In this document: piece after piece, positions 30,629-42,277 of the stretch | How positions within the stretch are numbered: the stretch's first letter is position 1 | Layout of the letters: each line of letters begins with the position of its first letter | Assembly: GCA_963556495.2 (NCBI GenBank) | Contig: OY747716.1 | Location: forward strand, 10,263,071-10,327,070 | Direction: 5' to 3' | Length of the DNA stretch: 64,000 bases | DNA from: Valencia hispanica | Lineage: Eukaryota; Chordata; Actinopteri; Cyprinodontiformes; Valenciidae | The notes under the pieces: generated by a model | The model's database searches: none | Seen by the model: the letters and a program-made list of their open reading frames with translations, nothing else | What the model was told of the DNA's origin: nothing | Translations under genes and position numbers: made by a program

Positions 30629-32152
30629 ATGAGAAAGATCACAGGCTTAAAGGACAGGAAGGATTGGATAGATGGAAGTCTGGACAGAGCCAATGAACTG
30701 AACACATTCTTCAACAGGTTCAGTTCAGGAACTAGCTCAGCATCCTCCTGTCCTGTTCCCAGCCAAACAGACATCTCACCCTCCTCTGACCAACAGCTTT
30801 CCTGTTACACCTCAGATGTTTTATCCTTCACCTCAGTCATGGACTCTTCTGATTCCACAAGTTTGACTTCAACCAAGTCAGGAAATGCTGCTACCCCCTT
30901 TGCCTCCCCCTCCCACTTGTCTGTCTCCAAAAGTCAAGTGAAGAGGCAGCGGGAGAAACTGAACCGGAACAAGGCTGCAGGTCCAGATGGTGTCAGCCCC
31001 TGAGTCCTGAAGGCCTGTGCAGAGCAGCTCTGTGGGATTCTGCAGCACCTCTTTAACCTTAGCCTAACTCAGGAGAAGGTTCCAGTGTTTTGGAAGACAT
31101 CCTGACTTGTTCCAGTACCAAAAAGAACTCACCCATCAGTCATCACTGACTATAGACCTGTTGCCCTGACATCCCACATCATGAAGGTCCTGGAGAGACT
31201 CCTGTTGGCACCCCTGAGTAAGCAAACAAGAACGTATCAGGACCCACTGCAGTTTGCTTATCGCTGTGGAGTTGGAGTTGAAGATACCATCATACACCTG
31301 CTTCAACCAACCCACTGTCATCTGGACAAAGCAGGCAGCACTGTGAGGATCATGTTCTTTGATTTCTCCAGTGCATTTAACACAATTTAGTCTGATTTGC
31401 TTTTTCAGAAACTCCTGAAGACACAGGTGGAGCCCTCAACAATAGCCTGGATCAATGACTACCTGACCAATTGCCCACAATTTGTGAGACTGAAGAATTA
31501 TGTGTCAAACCAGGTGGTCAGCAGCACAGGGGGACCACAGGGGACCGTACTCTCACCATTCCTTTTCACTCTGTACACCTCAGACTTCCAGTACAAATCA
31601 GAGACCTGTCATCTGTAGGAATACTCAGATGACTCTGCAATTGTCGGGTGTATCAGAGATGGACAAGAAGCTGAATACAGAGAGCTGGTGGACCGCTTTG
31701 TGACATGGTGTGGAAACAATCGTCTCACCTTGAATGTGAACAAAACAAAGGAGATGATTGTAGATTTCAGAAGAAACAGGGATAAGTCAAACACTGTTTC
31801 CATCATGGGAGAAGTGGAGGTGGTTGAGGAGTATAAATACCTCGAAGTTCACCTTGACAACAGACTGGACTGGAGACTGAACAGTGAAGCCGTCTACAAG
31901 AAGGGACAGAGCAGACTGTACTTCTTGAGGAAGCTTAGGTCCTTCAAGGTTTGCAGCAAGATGCTCCAGATCTTTGACAAGTCTGTTGTGGAGAGTGTAA
32001 TCTCTTCAGCCGTCATCTGTCAGGGTAGCAGCATCAGAGCCAGGGATTTAAAAAGGCTAAACAACCTGATAAAGAAGGCTGATTCTGTTCTTGGCACTAC
32101 TGTGGAAAATCTGGAGATGATAATGCAAAGAAGGATTCTTCATAAAATCTAA
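30629..32152 (+). pseudogene. LINE linker and reverse transcriptase
   Basis: Pieces at 30,629-31,003 (linker, KAAGPDGVSP), 31,181-31,390 (DPLQFAYR, FFDFSSAFNTI with catalytic Asp), 31,397-31,618 (GPQGTVLSP) and 31,688-32,152 (NVNKTKEMIVDFRR, YKYLEVHLD, GSSIRARDLKRL). The catalytic YSDD lies at about 31,625-31,636, just after an in-frame UAG. A UAG also interrupts motif A. Confidence 0.82.
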
Positions 32153-32384
32153 AAAATTATGGACAACCCTGAGCATCCTCTTCATGAGACAGTCAAACAA
32201 CAATAGAGCGTCTTCAGTCTGAGGCTACTTCAGTTTCGCTGCAATACAGACCGCTACAGGAAATCCTTCCTGCCCACAGCTATCATCATTTACAACAACT
32301 CCTTAAAGAATTAATTATATGAGCTATACCAACACTTAATTTTCCTCTAGGATCAATAAAGTATTTTTGAATTTAATTGAATTT

Positions 32385-32675
32385 AATTAAAGCGTTGACT
32401 GGTGAAGAACCAGGGCAATAACTGCTGTCTACAGAGTCTCTCCCATCTCAGATGTTGAAGCTTGTAACTCCTTCAGCATAGTCATAGGTGACCTGGTGAC
32501 CTTTCTCACTGCTCTCCTTGCACAGTCACAGTTTGTGAGGACAGTCTGATCTAGGCAGATTTACACATGCGCCATATTCCTTCCAAAAATAAATTTTGTT
32601 TCTCATGATTGATTTGTAAAAGCAATACAAAGGGTGAAACATCCAAAGGGGTGAATACTATTTATAGGCACTGTA
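32385..32675 (-). mobile_element. Tc1-like element end
   Basis: Starts with a copy of the sequence at 27,670-27,960 and ends with a Tc1-type terminal repeat: CAATACAAAGGGTGAAACATCC, GGGGTGAATACTATTTATAGGCACTGTA. The final TA is at the expected place. Confidence 0.6.
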
Positions 32676-33309
32676 TCAGCAAAAGGTGATTGAACAAAGT
32701 TGCACACGTTACTTTTATCATTTGTGATGAACCACCAGAAAAAGAGTAAATAGCAACATCTTCCCTAAATATGTTCAGATCTCCATGTGTTGACACTGCG
32801 TGACTTTCAGCCCTCTGAGCCAAAATGTTTAGTCATGAAAAAAATATTTGGTGATGAGCTTGAATAAGCGGTCTGTGGTTGTTCAGTGTGACAGACCTGC
32901 AAACCACAGATTTAGCAATTTCCTGACCAAACACAACCGAGTCAGACATTTATGGGCAAAATTCTGCAGTGTGACTTCTGCTGCTGGCGATGTTTGGTTG
33001 TTGTCCACTTCTACCTAGCCATGAGTGTTCCTTCAGCTGCATCCTTTTCTGTTGCATCCTATTTATTTATTTATATGCTAAAACTTTATTTACCATGTAT
33101 CATTGTTCTTCAACTTTACAAGAATGTGCTGTTTAGTGTTGGTTTATTACATAAAACCCCAATAAATTAAAGTTTGTGATAGTAAAATAAAGAACATTTT
33201 TGAGGAGGGTCATGGGAGGTCATGAACAGATTGTAGATTAAGTGACCAATGTGCAGTTTCATGTTCACTGCACTTAGCTCATTTTAAGGATTCCTATCAT
33301 TTCTAGATT
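32676..33309. other. Unrecognised, with a Tc1-like scrap
   Basis: 33,060-33,190 (TACATAAAACCCCAATAAATTAAAG, TTTGTGATAGTAAAATAAAG) resembles a Tc1 3' end. The rest shows nothing. Confidence 0.4.
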
Positions 33310-33772
33310 CTTAGAGTTTAGAAATCAAGAAACTCTACCCAGATTCCTGTCCTTCCCTCTCTGCCACTCCTCTGTCAGCCCTCCTGGCAGAGGCTACCTA
33401 TCCTAACTTTTTTCTCCACTCCACGTACCTGCCTGTCCAGCCTCCAGTGCGCCACTGCTGTCCTTTTCCAATCTGAAGGGAAAATAGACAAACATTACAA
33501 GAACGTCATACACAAACCTGATCTCTGTGGACAGGCTCACCGTCACCAGGAAATTCTGACTTTCCCAGCATCAGTAAGTGCTCTCTTACTTCCAATCAGT
33601 TTGTTGTTCATCACCTCCATAGTTATTACTAATAACCTACCCCTCCTCCTAGTGCCTTCATGCAACCAGGTCCCAAAACCAGCAGAACCTCAGATATTAT
33701 AATAATATTATACAATAAACCTTTTTCTTTTTTTTACTTTATCACTGGTGTGTCTGTAACACTCACTTGAAG
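33310..33772 (+). mobile_element. Possible LTR fragment
   Basis: C/T-rich sequence ending AATAAACC (about 33,713), a T-run, and CTGGTGTGTCTGTAACA. The arrangement is like the end of a fish LTR. No start or target-site duplication found. Confidence 0.3.
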
Positions 33773-34029
33773 GAGAGTCTTAAAGCGTGTTTTCAACATC
33801 GGAACTTCAGAGTAATTTAACCGGATCTTCATCTGATGAGGTAAATGAGTCAGCCAGCTCCTATCAGCCATTGTGTCTCCATAAATTGGGCCCTTTAAGG
33901 AATTTGCTAAGATGTTCACGTATCGTGGCTGTTTCGGCTGTGAGTAACATCACTTACCAAGGCCAAAAAGTTCCCACAGCAGCAGAAATAACAAGAGATC
34001 AACAATAGACAAAGCAAGGACGGTTGCTG

Positions 34030-34281
34030 TGTTTCTGTTTGCTATTATAAACTGCATTGCCAGCAACTCCTCCAATTTTGCAAATATTTGTTGTTTGGTG
34101 ATGTCTGCTGATACAACCAATCAGCATGACATAACCACAGCTCCAGCGACTTTACTCTCATTTTCAAGTACATAGTCCCAGGGTGGTACTTGGTTGTCTC
34201 CTGAAATGGCCCCGAAAGCGGCCCTCTTGGGCAAACCTGGTGAAGTGGAGACACGTGCATACCGTGAAGGTCTGGTAAAAT
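34030..34281 (+). repeat. Dispersed repeat Y, left part of interrupted copy
   Basis: Matches 9,650-9,915. Ends at GGTAAAAT (34,274-34,281), the first copy of the hAT target-site duplication. The right part continues at 35,016-35,065, where TTACCCTTAAGTTTCGATAG lines up with the uninterrupted copy. Confidence 0.7.
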
Positions 34282-35015
34282 AGTGTGGCTACATTTTGAT
34301 TTCCAAAAAACAAGGACACCGACACTTTTGAATACAAGACTTTTGATTTTAACATATTTAAAGTGTGCATTCTCAATGTGGTAGAAAGAATAGTTGAATA
34401 ACAAACTTCAGATATGCTTTCACAAGTAAAAAAATTACTTTAAAATATCTGGAAATTAATTAATAATAGAAATATTTATTCTTCTGAGTTATCAAGTATT
34501 ATTTTCTTTTCAATGTAATAATAAAAGTGAAAAGTAGTAGTCTCAAAAAGACAAAAGCCAAGCGCATAGTCTTTGGAGTCTAGTTTTCATCTTCATCTCA
34601 TTGTGCACAGCCTTATTATAGTTTTTGTCTCCGTGTGACCTACAGGATCTTTGCCACTTTTGTCACACACAGAAACACGTCTTTGTCCATGAAGCTACAC
34701 CTGCGCTTTGACAAATTGTAAACAGCCGCAGTGCAACGCAGCGGAAGGTGGAGCAGGGTGACGCGGTGGAGCGGAGCCTGCTGTGAACAGATCAGAACCA
34801 CCCACTAGGCAGCAGCTCGGAAAGGACGTCAGATGAGAGAAAGGCTGTTGTATTTCATGCTTCACACCAGTTAGTTTACGTATGCTTATTGGTCCTCTGA
34901 AAAACGGAACCAAAAACCTGGACCTTTTTATCAATCCAAGAAATTCCCCCAGTTGCCCCGTACAGCATGTGAGAAGTGGGTATGTCCAGGGAAAAGAGGA
35001 CGGTTGGTCACACTC
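34282..35015. mobile_element. hAT-type element with 8-bp target-site duplication
   Basis: A 734-bp insert with imperfect ends AGTGTGGCTACATTTTG and CGGTTGGTCACACTC, flanked on both sides by GGTAAAAT (34,274-34,281 and 35,016-35,023). An 8-bp duplication is the hAT hallmark. No transposase is visible, so it is non-autonomous. A truncated relative sits at 8,915-9,300. Confidence 0.82.
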
Positions 35016-35070
35016 GGTAAAATTACCCTTAAGTTTCGATAGTAGAAACGTACCTTTATAATCTAAATGA

Positions 35071-36190
35071 TTGGTTTACAAAAACAGATATTTTTTGTGG
35101 ATGAATTCTCCTAATTATACCCTCCACTGAGTCCACAAGATGGCTTGGTAAAGAGTTAATATATCTAATGACTCTTAGACCAGGAGTGCAAGTCAAGCTG
35201 CAGGTCCTCAGGGCACAGGTGTAATTCAAGTCTTGAGGCTGATTTTGTTGAGCAACTTGGATCATAGTCATCTCTGAAACCATGGTATTTTTACTTAACA
35301 TCATCATGCATTGGGAACCTCATTCCCACCCATGTACGGTATAATCAGGAGTGAACCAGACGAGTGAAGATCCTGGGCTTAATACCAAAGCAATAAAAGA
35401 CAACTGAGCCCTTAGTTGATGTAGAAGTTTGCTGAAAAACATAATTGGCAAAACTGCAGAACTAGTTTGTTCCTCCTTTAATTACAAGTAATTATCTTGA
35501 AATACTGTTCAGCCTCCAGAGTGTTGCTACTCTGCTATAAATTCACCAACTATGCATCCAAAAATAGCTCTTAGCTTTATGAGGTGTGAAGCTGTAGAAT
35601 GCTTTAAAGATCAACCAGAGGAGTAATGACTGTTAGAGCAGTCGTCTGTCTCGCTCCCAACCCATTCCTCTCTAATCAGCTCTGTGAAGTTGCCGGGCAG
35701 CGCTGCATGATGCCGACGTGGCTATCTGTTGCCGTGAATAAGTGTGTGACTAAATCACTGCTTCCTGTTCTGCTCCAGTGCCAGAGCAGCATTGTTTTCC
35801 CAGCCATGGTTAATGTCTTTGACAGCGAGGCAAATAATTAGAGCATCTACCTGTTGCCTTGCAATTTCCAATCTTCTAACACTGTGTGGAAGAGGAGATG
35901 GGAGGAATGAAAGCAGATTATCTTCACTCCAGCAAATCCAACTCACTCAGTAAAACGCAAGCACGCTCGATCTGCCATGTTTGCTTTCTGCCTTTCTCAC
36001 CGTGTGACATTCTTGGCTTTTGTTGACAAAGATGAAAATCTACGCGGTGAAGCCTCAGGCTGGAGTACAGCAATGACATGCGGGTTAGGTGCCTAATGAG
36101 TGAGCTACAGAGAAAAAAAAGGAAATTATGTGAAGGCTGTGGTTGAGCAGCTCTTTGAGTAAAGAAATCTGGTACAAAACTCACATTAGG
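35071..36190. other. Apparently single-copy non-coding DNA
   Basis: Short dispersed-repeat wording at about 35,200 (GGTCCTCAGGGCACAGG). Otherwise nothing recognised; several short open frames have no domain. Confidence 0.4.
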
Positions 36191-36195
36191 CACAC

Positions 36196-36232
36196 TGAAT
36201 TAGTTTGCATGACTTGGATGCAAACTAATTCA
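36196..36232. repeat. Perfect palindrome with 7-base loop
   Basis: Arms TGAATTAGTTTGCAT and ATGCAAACTAATTCA (15 bp each, no mismatch) around GACTTGG. Each arm has an octamer-like TTTGCAT and a TAAT core. Confidence 0.9.
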
Positions 36233-36295
36233 TCATAATGATGATAATTATGAGATTACTTGTTCCATGTTTCTTTTTAAAAGCAACAATGCCCT

Positions 36296-36318
36296 CTTAT
36301 CAACTTAAAGTTGATAAG
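36296..36318. repeat. Perfect 11-bp-arm palindrome
   Basis: Arms CTTATCAACTT and AAGTTGATAAG around one A. It lies 63 bp from the previous palindrome. Confidence 0.9.
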
Positions 36319-36504
36319 ATATAGGTTAATTCTTAAAGGCAATCTTGTGGAAATCATGCAGTAAATACTAATTTTTACAAATAAATCACAGCTATGGGAA
36401 CATTAGGTTCAGGGTCAAGACAAATGAGCAAAACTCACTCCTATGGCCTTGCTCAGTGTACTATCTTGTCATGTAGGCTGAAAGACAAAAAAACCGTTCA
36501 AGGA

Positions 36505-36582
36505 GGTCTGTTCACCGCTGATGAAGCACTTCGTCAAGTAATTGCTGATTCAGATTCTGAGGAAGAATATTCACTTTGCTGA
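36505..36582 (+). pseudogene. Possible piggyBac-like transposase N-terminus
   Basis: The end of an open frame reads FTADEALRQVIADSDSEEE, which resembles the acidic start of piggyBac transposases (TADEAL...DSDSE). It stops at once and no further part follows. Weak. Confidence 0.3.
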
Positions 36583-38557
36583 TGAATATATAGTCATCCA
36601 GCGAGACAGAAAGTGTTTCAGTGCGTAGCGACAGCCAGTCCGTTCGCCATGATAATCCAAAGGCGCGTAAAATGGACCCGACGCACATCTTCAGCTTGTC
36701 CGGGTTGGGAGAACAGGACGGGGAGCCGGTAGCAGTGGGGTTCAAAACACCACAGCTGCTTCTGATAGCCATTACGGTACAAAAGCAGCACATATAGTGT
36801 CCGATGCTCTGCTTCACCGGAGAAGGGAAGGGGGAGGCGGTAGCAGAAGGGGTCAAAACACCGCTGCTTCTTCAGCGCACAGCAACAGCGAGCCTGTTAG
36901 CCATGAGTCCATGTGAGCACCTATCAGGTCCGATGCTTTACTCCAGTGTGTCTGGGGTATGAGAACGAGACGTGGTGGCGCTAGTAGGGGTTTTCAAAAC
37001 ACCGCTAATGGTAACAAAGGAGGCAGGAGTGTAAAAACCCGGGGAAATAGCAGCAGACGCTGGAGAAACTCCCTGTGGAGTAGGTCTGTGCGCACTACCT
37101 TACAGTGAAAGATACCGCACACTGAAGCACTACAAGCAAAGGCATCTAGATGGTTTCCGTGCTCACTACAGCACCGAGACTGCCCTTGTCAAAGTATTCA
37201 ATGACATCTGCATAAATACAGACTGTGGTAGAACCACAGTGCTGGTTCTGATGGACCTCAGTGCAGCATTTGACACTGTTGATCATCATATACTATTAGA
37301 ACGACTGGAGAGCTGGGTTGGACTTTCTGGTACACTACTTGGCTGGTTTGAGTCTTACCTAAAGAACAGGGACTTCTATGTTTCAATAGGAAACTTTTCA
37401 TCAGAACAAACAGATCACATGTGGGGTGCCCCAGGGCTCCATCCTGGGGCCCCTCTTATTTAATATCTACATGATCCCACTAGGCAAGATTATAGCAACC
37501 AATAACATTAGCTACCATAACTATGCGGATGACACTCAGCTCTACATTACAATGTCACCAGATGACTCTGAACCCATTCAAACCCTAAATCAATGCATTG
37601 AACAAATAAATGGTTGGATGTGCCATAACTTTCTCCAGCTGAATAGAAACAAAACTGAAGTAATTATTTTTGGACCCAAAGAGGAGCAATCAAGAGTCAG
37701 CACAGAGCTTCAGTTAATACAGCTAGAAACTACTGATCGGGCTCGAAACCTAGGTGTAGTAATGGACTCAGACCTGAACCTCCAGGGTCACATAAAGGCA
37801 ATAACAAGGTCAGCCTTCTATCACCTGAAGAACATTTCTAGGATTAAACGACTGATGTTGCAACAGGACCTAGAAAAACTCATCCATGCATTTATCTTTA
37901 GTCGGATTGATTACTGCAACAGCATCTTCACAGGTCTGCCTAAAAAGTCAATCAGACAGCTGCAGTTGATCCAGAACGCTGCCGCTCGGGTCCTCACTAG
38001 AACCAGGAAAGTAGAGCACATCACCCCAGTTCTAAAGTCATTACACTGGCTCCCTGTAGCTCAGAGAATAGACTTCAAAATACTCCTACTGGTTTATAAA
38101 TCATTACATGGCTTAGCACCAAAATATGTTGAAGACCTGTTGTCATGGTACCAACCACCACTAAGGTCCTCCAACTCTAGCCTACTAAACATCCCTAGAC
38201 TCAGAACTAAACATGGAGAAGCAGCTTTCAGTTTCTATGCTCCCCTTATCTGGAACAAACTTCCTGATGAGTGTAGAGCTGCTGAAACTCTGAACTGCTT
38301 TAAATCGAGACTAAAAACCCATTTGTTCAGAATGGCCTTCGAGTAAATGCTTGATGTAATATGTATGAAATGTGTTCATGCTCTCTTGATCTTTCTCTTG
38401 CTTTATTGTGTATCATGTGTAATGTGTGTTTCTTTTACTTTTAATTTCCATTGTTTTTTTGTTTTGTTTTTTGTTTTTTAAGACACCAAATCATGTAAAG
38501 CACCTTGAATTACCCTGCTGTTGAAAGTGTGCTATACAAATAAAATTGCCTTGCCTA
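36583..38557 (+). mobile_element. L2-type LINE with 5' repeats and internal deletion
   Basis: 36,600-37,000 holds two to three diverged copies of a ~150-200-bp unit with GGTAGCAG...GGGGTTCAAAACACCNCNGCT, TGTCCGNTG and GCGNAGCGACAGC. Such monomers act as promoters in some LINEs. The RT follows at 37,100 without any endonuclease. The 3' end has AAGCACCTTGAATTACC and TGCTATACAAATAAAATTGC. Confidence 0.75.
37239..38346 (+). pseudogene. L2-type reverse transcriptase, one frameshift
   Basis: Motif A (LMDLSAAFDTVDHHIL) is in the first frame. The second frame (from 37,426, about 300 codons, unbroken) starts in motif B ([11 protein letters not shown]), then motif C ([10 protein letters not shown]) and the C-terminal region ([51 protein letters not shown]) to a natural stop. 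One frameshift at about 37,410 separates them. The fish L2 protein usually has an endonuclease in front; here it is missing. This is the best-preserved RT C-terminus in the window. Confidence 0.85.
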
Positions 38558-38636
38558 GATCGATAAACATCTGCAAATATAAAAAAATTAAAAAGAAACT
38601 CCAAAAAGCTATAAAAAATGAGAAAGAAATTATAGC

Positions 38637-38701
<65 letters not shown>
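38637..38701. repeat. (TA)n microsatellite
   Basis: About 64 bases of TA repeat followed by a short TG/GTGT stretch. Confidence 0.97.
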
Positions 38702-38703
<2 letters not shown>

Positions 38704-38935
38704 CGTGTGTGTGCGTGTCTGTGTGAGTTTGTGTGTATAAACAATAAAAGAACAACAAAAAATGAAACTAAAATATAAAAAGATAACCATCTGTAAAATG
38801 TAAGAAATCCAATATGGCCATCACCTGATGATGTCATAATATGCAAATTAGATCAGTGAATCTTTTCCAATCACAAACTTTGGGTCATACTAAAGATTTC
38901 TTCTATTTTACAATATGCCTTTATCTCTAACCATA

Positions 38936-40757
38936 TTAAAGCTGCAGTAGGTAACTCAGAGAGGAGAGCAGACTTGGCTTGAAAATTTAAACCCAAACAA
39001 GCTTCACATCACTCCCCCTCCCTCTCCGATGCACTCAAGCCCCGCCTCCAATGCCCTCCTCCCTCCTCCGGCTGCGCTACTGGTGTAACAACTGCCAAAC
39101 ATAATCAGCTGACGCGACTCAGAAAACAAACTTTCGTGAATATTTCCTAACAGTAAACCACACATGACAACATTAGCTGTGAGTGCACGGATGATCGCAC
39201 GCGCTGCGGCGGTTTACTGTAATACCACCACCAAAAAAACAAAACAAATATTGATCAAGCAAGGGTAATTACCTGTCAAGCAGAAACATCTGTTTTAAAC
39301 AGTTTCAGGTCCTGTAGCTCCCTCCACCTCTCAAACGCTACGCCAATATTTACCCTCGTTTTATCTCGGGCTCGGTCAACTTCTTTCTTCTTAGCTTTTT
39401 TGTCCTCCTCGGCCATCTTCTTTTTTATTATCTTAGCTGTATATGCTGTTGTTGGTAGCGGCGGTACGGGCAGTTTCTCTTTAGGTGACTGTTGCTCGGC
39501 TATAGCTAACTCCTAGCTTCTTGCAGAAGCGCAGCCAGTTGCGTAGCGGAGCGAAGGGCCAGGGGCGGATCTTGATATGTTCACTATGTGCGGCCGCACG
39601 GGGCGACAGTGGGGGGTGGCATTTAATTAAAATATATATATATATATTTTTAGCATCAACCAATACATAAACAAAAATAGAAAATTGCACGTTTGTCATA
39701 ATATTAAATAATAATAATAGTGAGTATAATAATAATATTTCTGTAATACAAACACAGCAAAGTCATAGTTTGCGTTTATATTGTGATTTAATTGCGCCCC
39801 CTTGTGTCCGCCGCGCCTCTTTGGATGCAGGGTGGGATGGCGCGCTCTATAGACATGTAGCGCCCTCCATTAGGTGGGGCGGCAGAGGGATCTCGGGGAA
39901 TGATGGAGGGATACACACAGGTACCGTGTGCCATATCACGATTCACAAACAAGAAAAGGTCGAAGCCATCTGGTGCCCAATTTAGAAAAAAAGAAAAGAA
40001 AAGGAGGAGAAACGAGGAAAAGATGCAGGTATGAATGTCCTTATAATTTAGTTGGTATTTTTGCCGCCTATCCCCCAACTTGTTGATTATCTAACCTCTC
40101 TAATCTGTACGTTTTGCATGGCGCTATGATGATCCTTTCAAATGTCTTTTGCTAGCTTCTACGTTGCATGCATTTAGAGCTACTTCCAACCGTTAACTTT
40201 TTCTTTGTCAAATGAGCTTTTATTAAATGAAAAGGTAAGAGTGGGAAAAGTGGATGGTATTATTAGCATGTCTTGTTAAGACACAGACACAACGAGCATC
40301 TTACCGAAAGGCTGATAACTAAACGCTATCGAATAAAAATTAGTCTTCAAGAATTTTGCTGAAATACAGGAGTGACATTATTATTGATCAAGGCGGGTTG
40401 TGCTGCTTTCTTGTGCCATTCGCCTTTCTTTTTGGAATCGGGAAATGAGCTATTAATAACCCCATAAAAAACGGGGGTTTCTTGCCCAGGGCGCCATTTA
40501 GGCTAGCTCCGCCTCTGCGAGGGGCGGGTCGGTGTGTGTGTGTGAGGAGTGATAGACAGATGTCAGACACTCCATCAGACGCTGCTCTGGCTCTGATTGG
40601 CTGTTTTCTACCGGGCGCGATGGATTCTTGAAAATCGCAGTAGGGGCTTTTTTTTTTACAGATTACAAATCTCATTTCCTACTTTCAGGACATATGGACA
40701 GCTTTAGGAAATATCAAAAAAAGTTACTTTTATTAAAGTTACCTACTGCGGCTTTAA
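38936..40757. mobile_element. TTAA-flanked element with inverted ends (outer)
   Basis: Starts TTAA then AGCTGCAGTAGGTAACT and ends in AGTTACCTACTGCGGCT then TTAA, so the ends are inverted copies with one difference in 17 bases. The TTAA flanks suit piggyBac- or Harbinger-like insertion. No transposase of its own is visible. A second element (39,560-40,517) lies inside. Confidence 0.75.
39560..40517 (+). mobile_element. hAT-like element nested in the TTAA element
   Basis: Ends CAGGGGCGGATCT and AGCTCCGCCTCTG are inverted copies with two differences. Flanks CGAAGGGC (39,552-39,559) and CGAGGGGC (40,518-40,525) match at 7 of 8. A short frame from about 39,944 encodes KKRSKPSGAQFRKK, which I recognise as like the start of a fish hAT transposase. 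The catalytic part is gone. Confidence 0.75.
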
Positions 40758-41589
40758 AGCTGCAAGCTTTTGAAATGGTGATATCAAAATTTAAGATTTT
40801 ACTGAAAAAACCCCGGCGCCTAAAGAGTTAAAAGAATGATTACAGCTATACCCCCCTCCCCCAGACCCAGCCTTCATGCACGCACACATTTAAGAGCAGC
40901 AATAAAAAGGACATCGGGCTGAGGAGCAATCTACACCGGCAGCACACATCAACAGCAGCAGCCAAGACACTGACCCAGGTCGCCCAGAGGAGGCAAGGCA
41001 GAGACCCCCACCTGAACTTAAGCGCTAACTGGAGAGCACCCAGGGAGCCACAGCCGACCGGTTCTGTCAATACCATGTGGATAATCTTATTCTATGTCTA
41101 GGAATGCTATTTTCCTATGGATTCCTGTCTTCCAAAACATTTGAAAGGAGAAGCACATATTCATTGGCTTTAGGAGTTTTACAATTCCTTAATTTATGAT
41201 GAAAAAAAAGGTTTTGTTGCAATTAAAGATGAATGCATTCTTTTTAGTAGTTCTTATCACAGTGGAGTTTTGACATTCTTCATTTGTTGTACTATCAGCT
41301 GAATGCACTCTAGAACAGTCTCCAGCTCAGAGCTAACCACTTGAGAATTATTATCAAATTCTTCTAATTTTTATTCTTGCCTTAATTGTTACCTTACTCC
41401 AACAGTACACTGGAAAAGTGGTATATTAAGAACACAGTGGTATTCTTATTGAAAGTAATGGAGTTTTTTCCTCGCTAGAGGCCAATAAGTATGGCCATCC
41501 ACCCATTGTTTTGTATCCATTTTCTTATAGGGTCAATGGGGCCTGGTGCCCATCTCCAAGGAGCAATGGTGATATGTTGTAAATGTCGA
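40758..41589. other. No gene recognised; faint RTE-like scrap at 41,505-41,570
   Basis: Phrases CATCCACCCATTG and GGGTCAATGGGGCCTGGTGCC resemble a worn RTE 3' end. 40,850-41,075 is C/A-rich without a recognised family. Confidence 0.35.
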
Positions 41590-42277
41590 TGTCAGGATTT
41601 GGGTGCATGAGTGTGTCTGAGTGTGAGTCTCATTCTTGGGAGCTTTTCCTGGAGAAGGCATTCCTGACTCTCTGCAGCCTAAACACCTGCAGCTGAACTT
41701 GCCACTAGGGGTATAAGGAGCTACAGGACCACCACACTTTTGTTGGATGATTAACCTTCATGGTAATCTCTAGCTGACAAGTGTTCTTCTGTGCTTCATG
41801 TGGAATGTCTTCTGGTGAAGAGTTCTTGAGAACCTACTTTGAGTTTTAATTATCTGTTTCTTCTGCATGCAGGTCAAGATCCGACAACAGTCAAATCCCA
41901 AAGGAAGAAACCCTCCAGGTCCAGCTCCATCCTCAGAACCTCACCTGCTAACCCGTCCTCTTCTGCTCCTCTCACTCCTTGGACATAGAGACTCACCTCA
42001 GACCTGGCATCTTCTCCGAGATCAAACTCAAGCTTGCCACCTCTGCACCTCTTAACCTACATCCCTCAAATTTACATCCCGGAATCTGTAAGACAAACAT
42101 CAAACTGTGATCCCCATCCCCCTCCCAGACACAATTGCCATGGTTACCTACCACCAAACTGCATCTCACTCTCTTCCCCTCCTCCAGACACTTCCTGCAC
42201 ATTCTTGCTTTGTAAATATTGTGAATAAAACCCCTTTAACTTGCATGTGGGTCAGGTAATTACCTTCTAACATGACA
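41590..42277 (+). mobile_element. Solo LTR (Gypsy-type) with 5-bp target-site duplication
   Basis: 688 bp from TGTCAGGATTTGGG to TAACATGACA. Flanks GTCGA and GTTGA match except for one C-to-T change at a CpG. Contains TATAAGG (about 41,712) and AATAAAA (about 42,225) before TGCATGTGGGTC...CATGACA. The end is like that of the minus-strand solo LTR at 8.3 kb, so the same superfamily is likely. Confidence 0.75.

Larger units (their letters stand above)
29372..32375 (+). mobile_element. Rex1-type LINE, nearly full length, broken
   Basis: In order: a 5' region, an apurinic-type endonuclease, a linker, a reverse transcriptase and a 3' end with GGATCAATAAAGTATTTTTGAATTTAATTG. FFDFSSAFNTI, GPQGTVLSPFLF and YSDDS mark the Rex1-like branch. 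Open pieces are separated by stops or frameshifts near 30,215, 30,519, 31,004, 31,391, 31,619 and 32,153. The 5' start matches that of the copy at 50,245-50,845, so little is missing on the left. Confidence 0.82.

Noticed and set aside
35626..35841. 71-codon frame as a host exon
   Set aside because: No domain, no clear splice sites, and frames of this size occur by chance in this composition.
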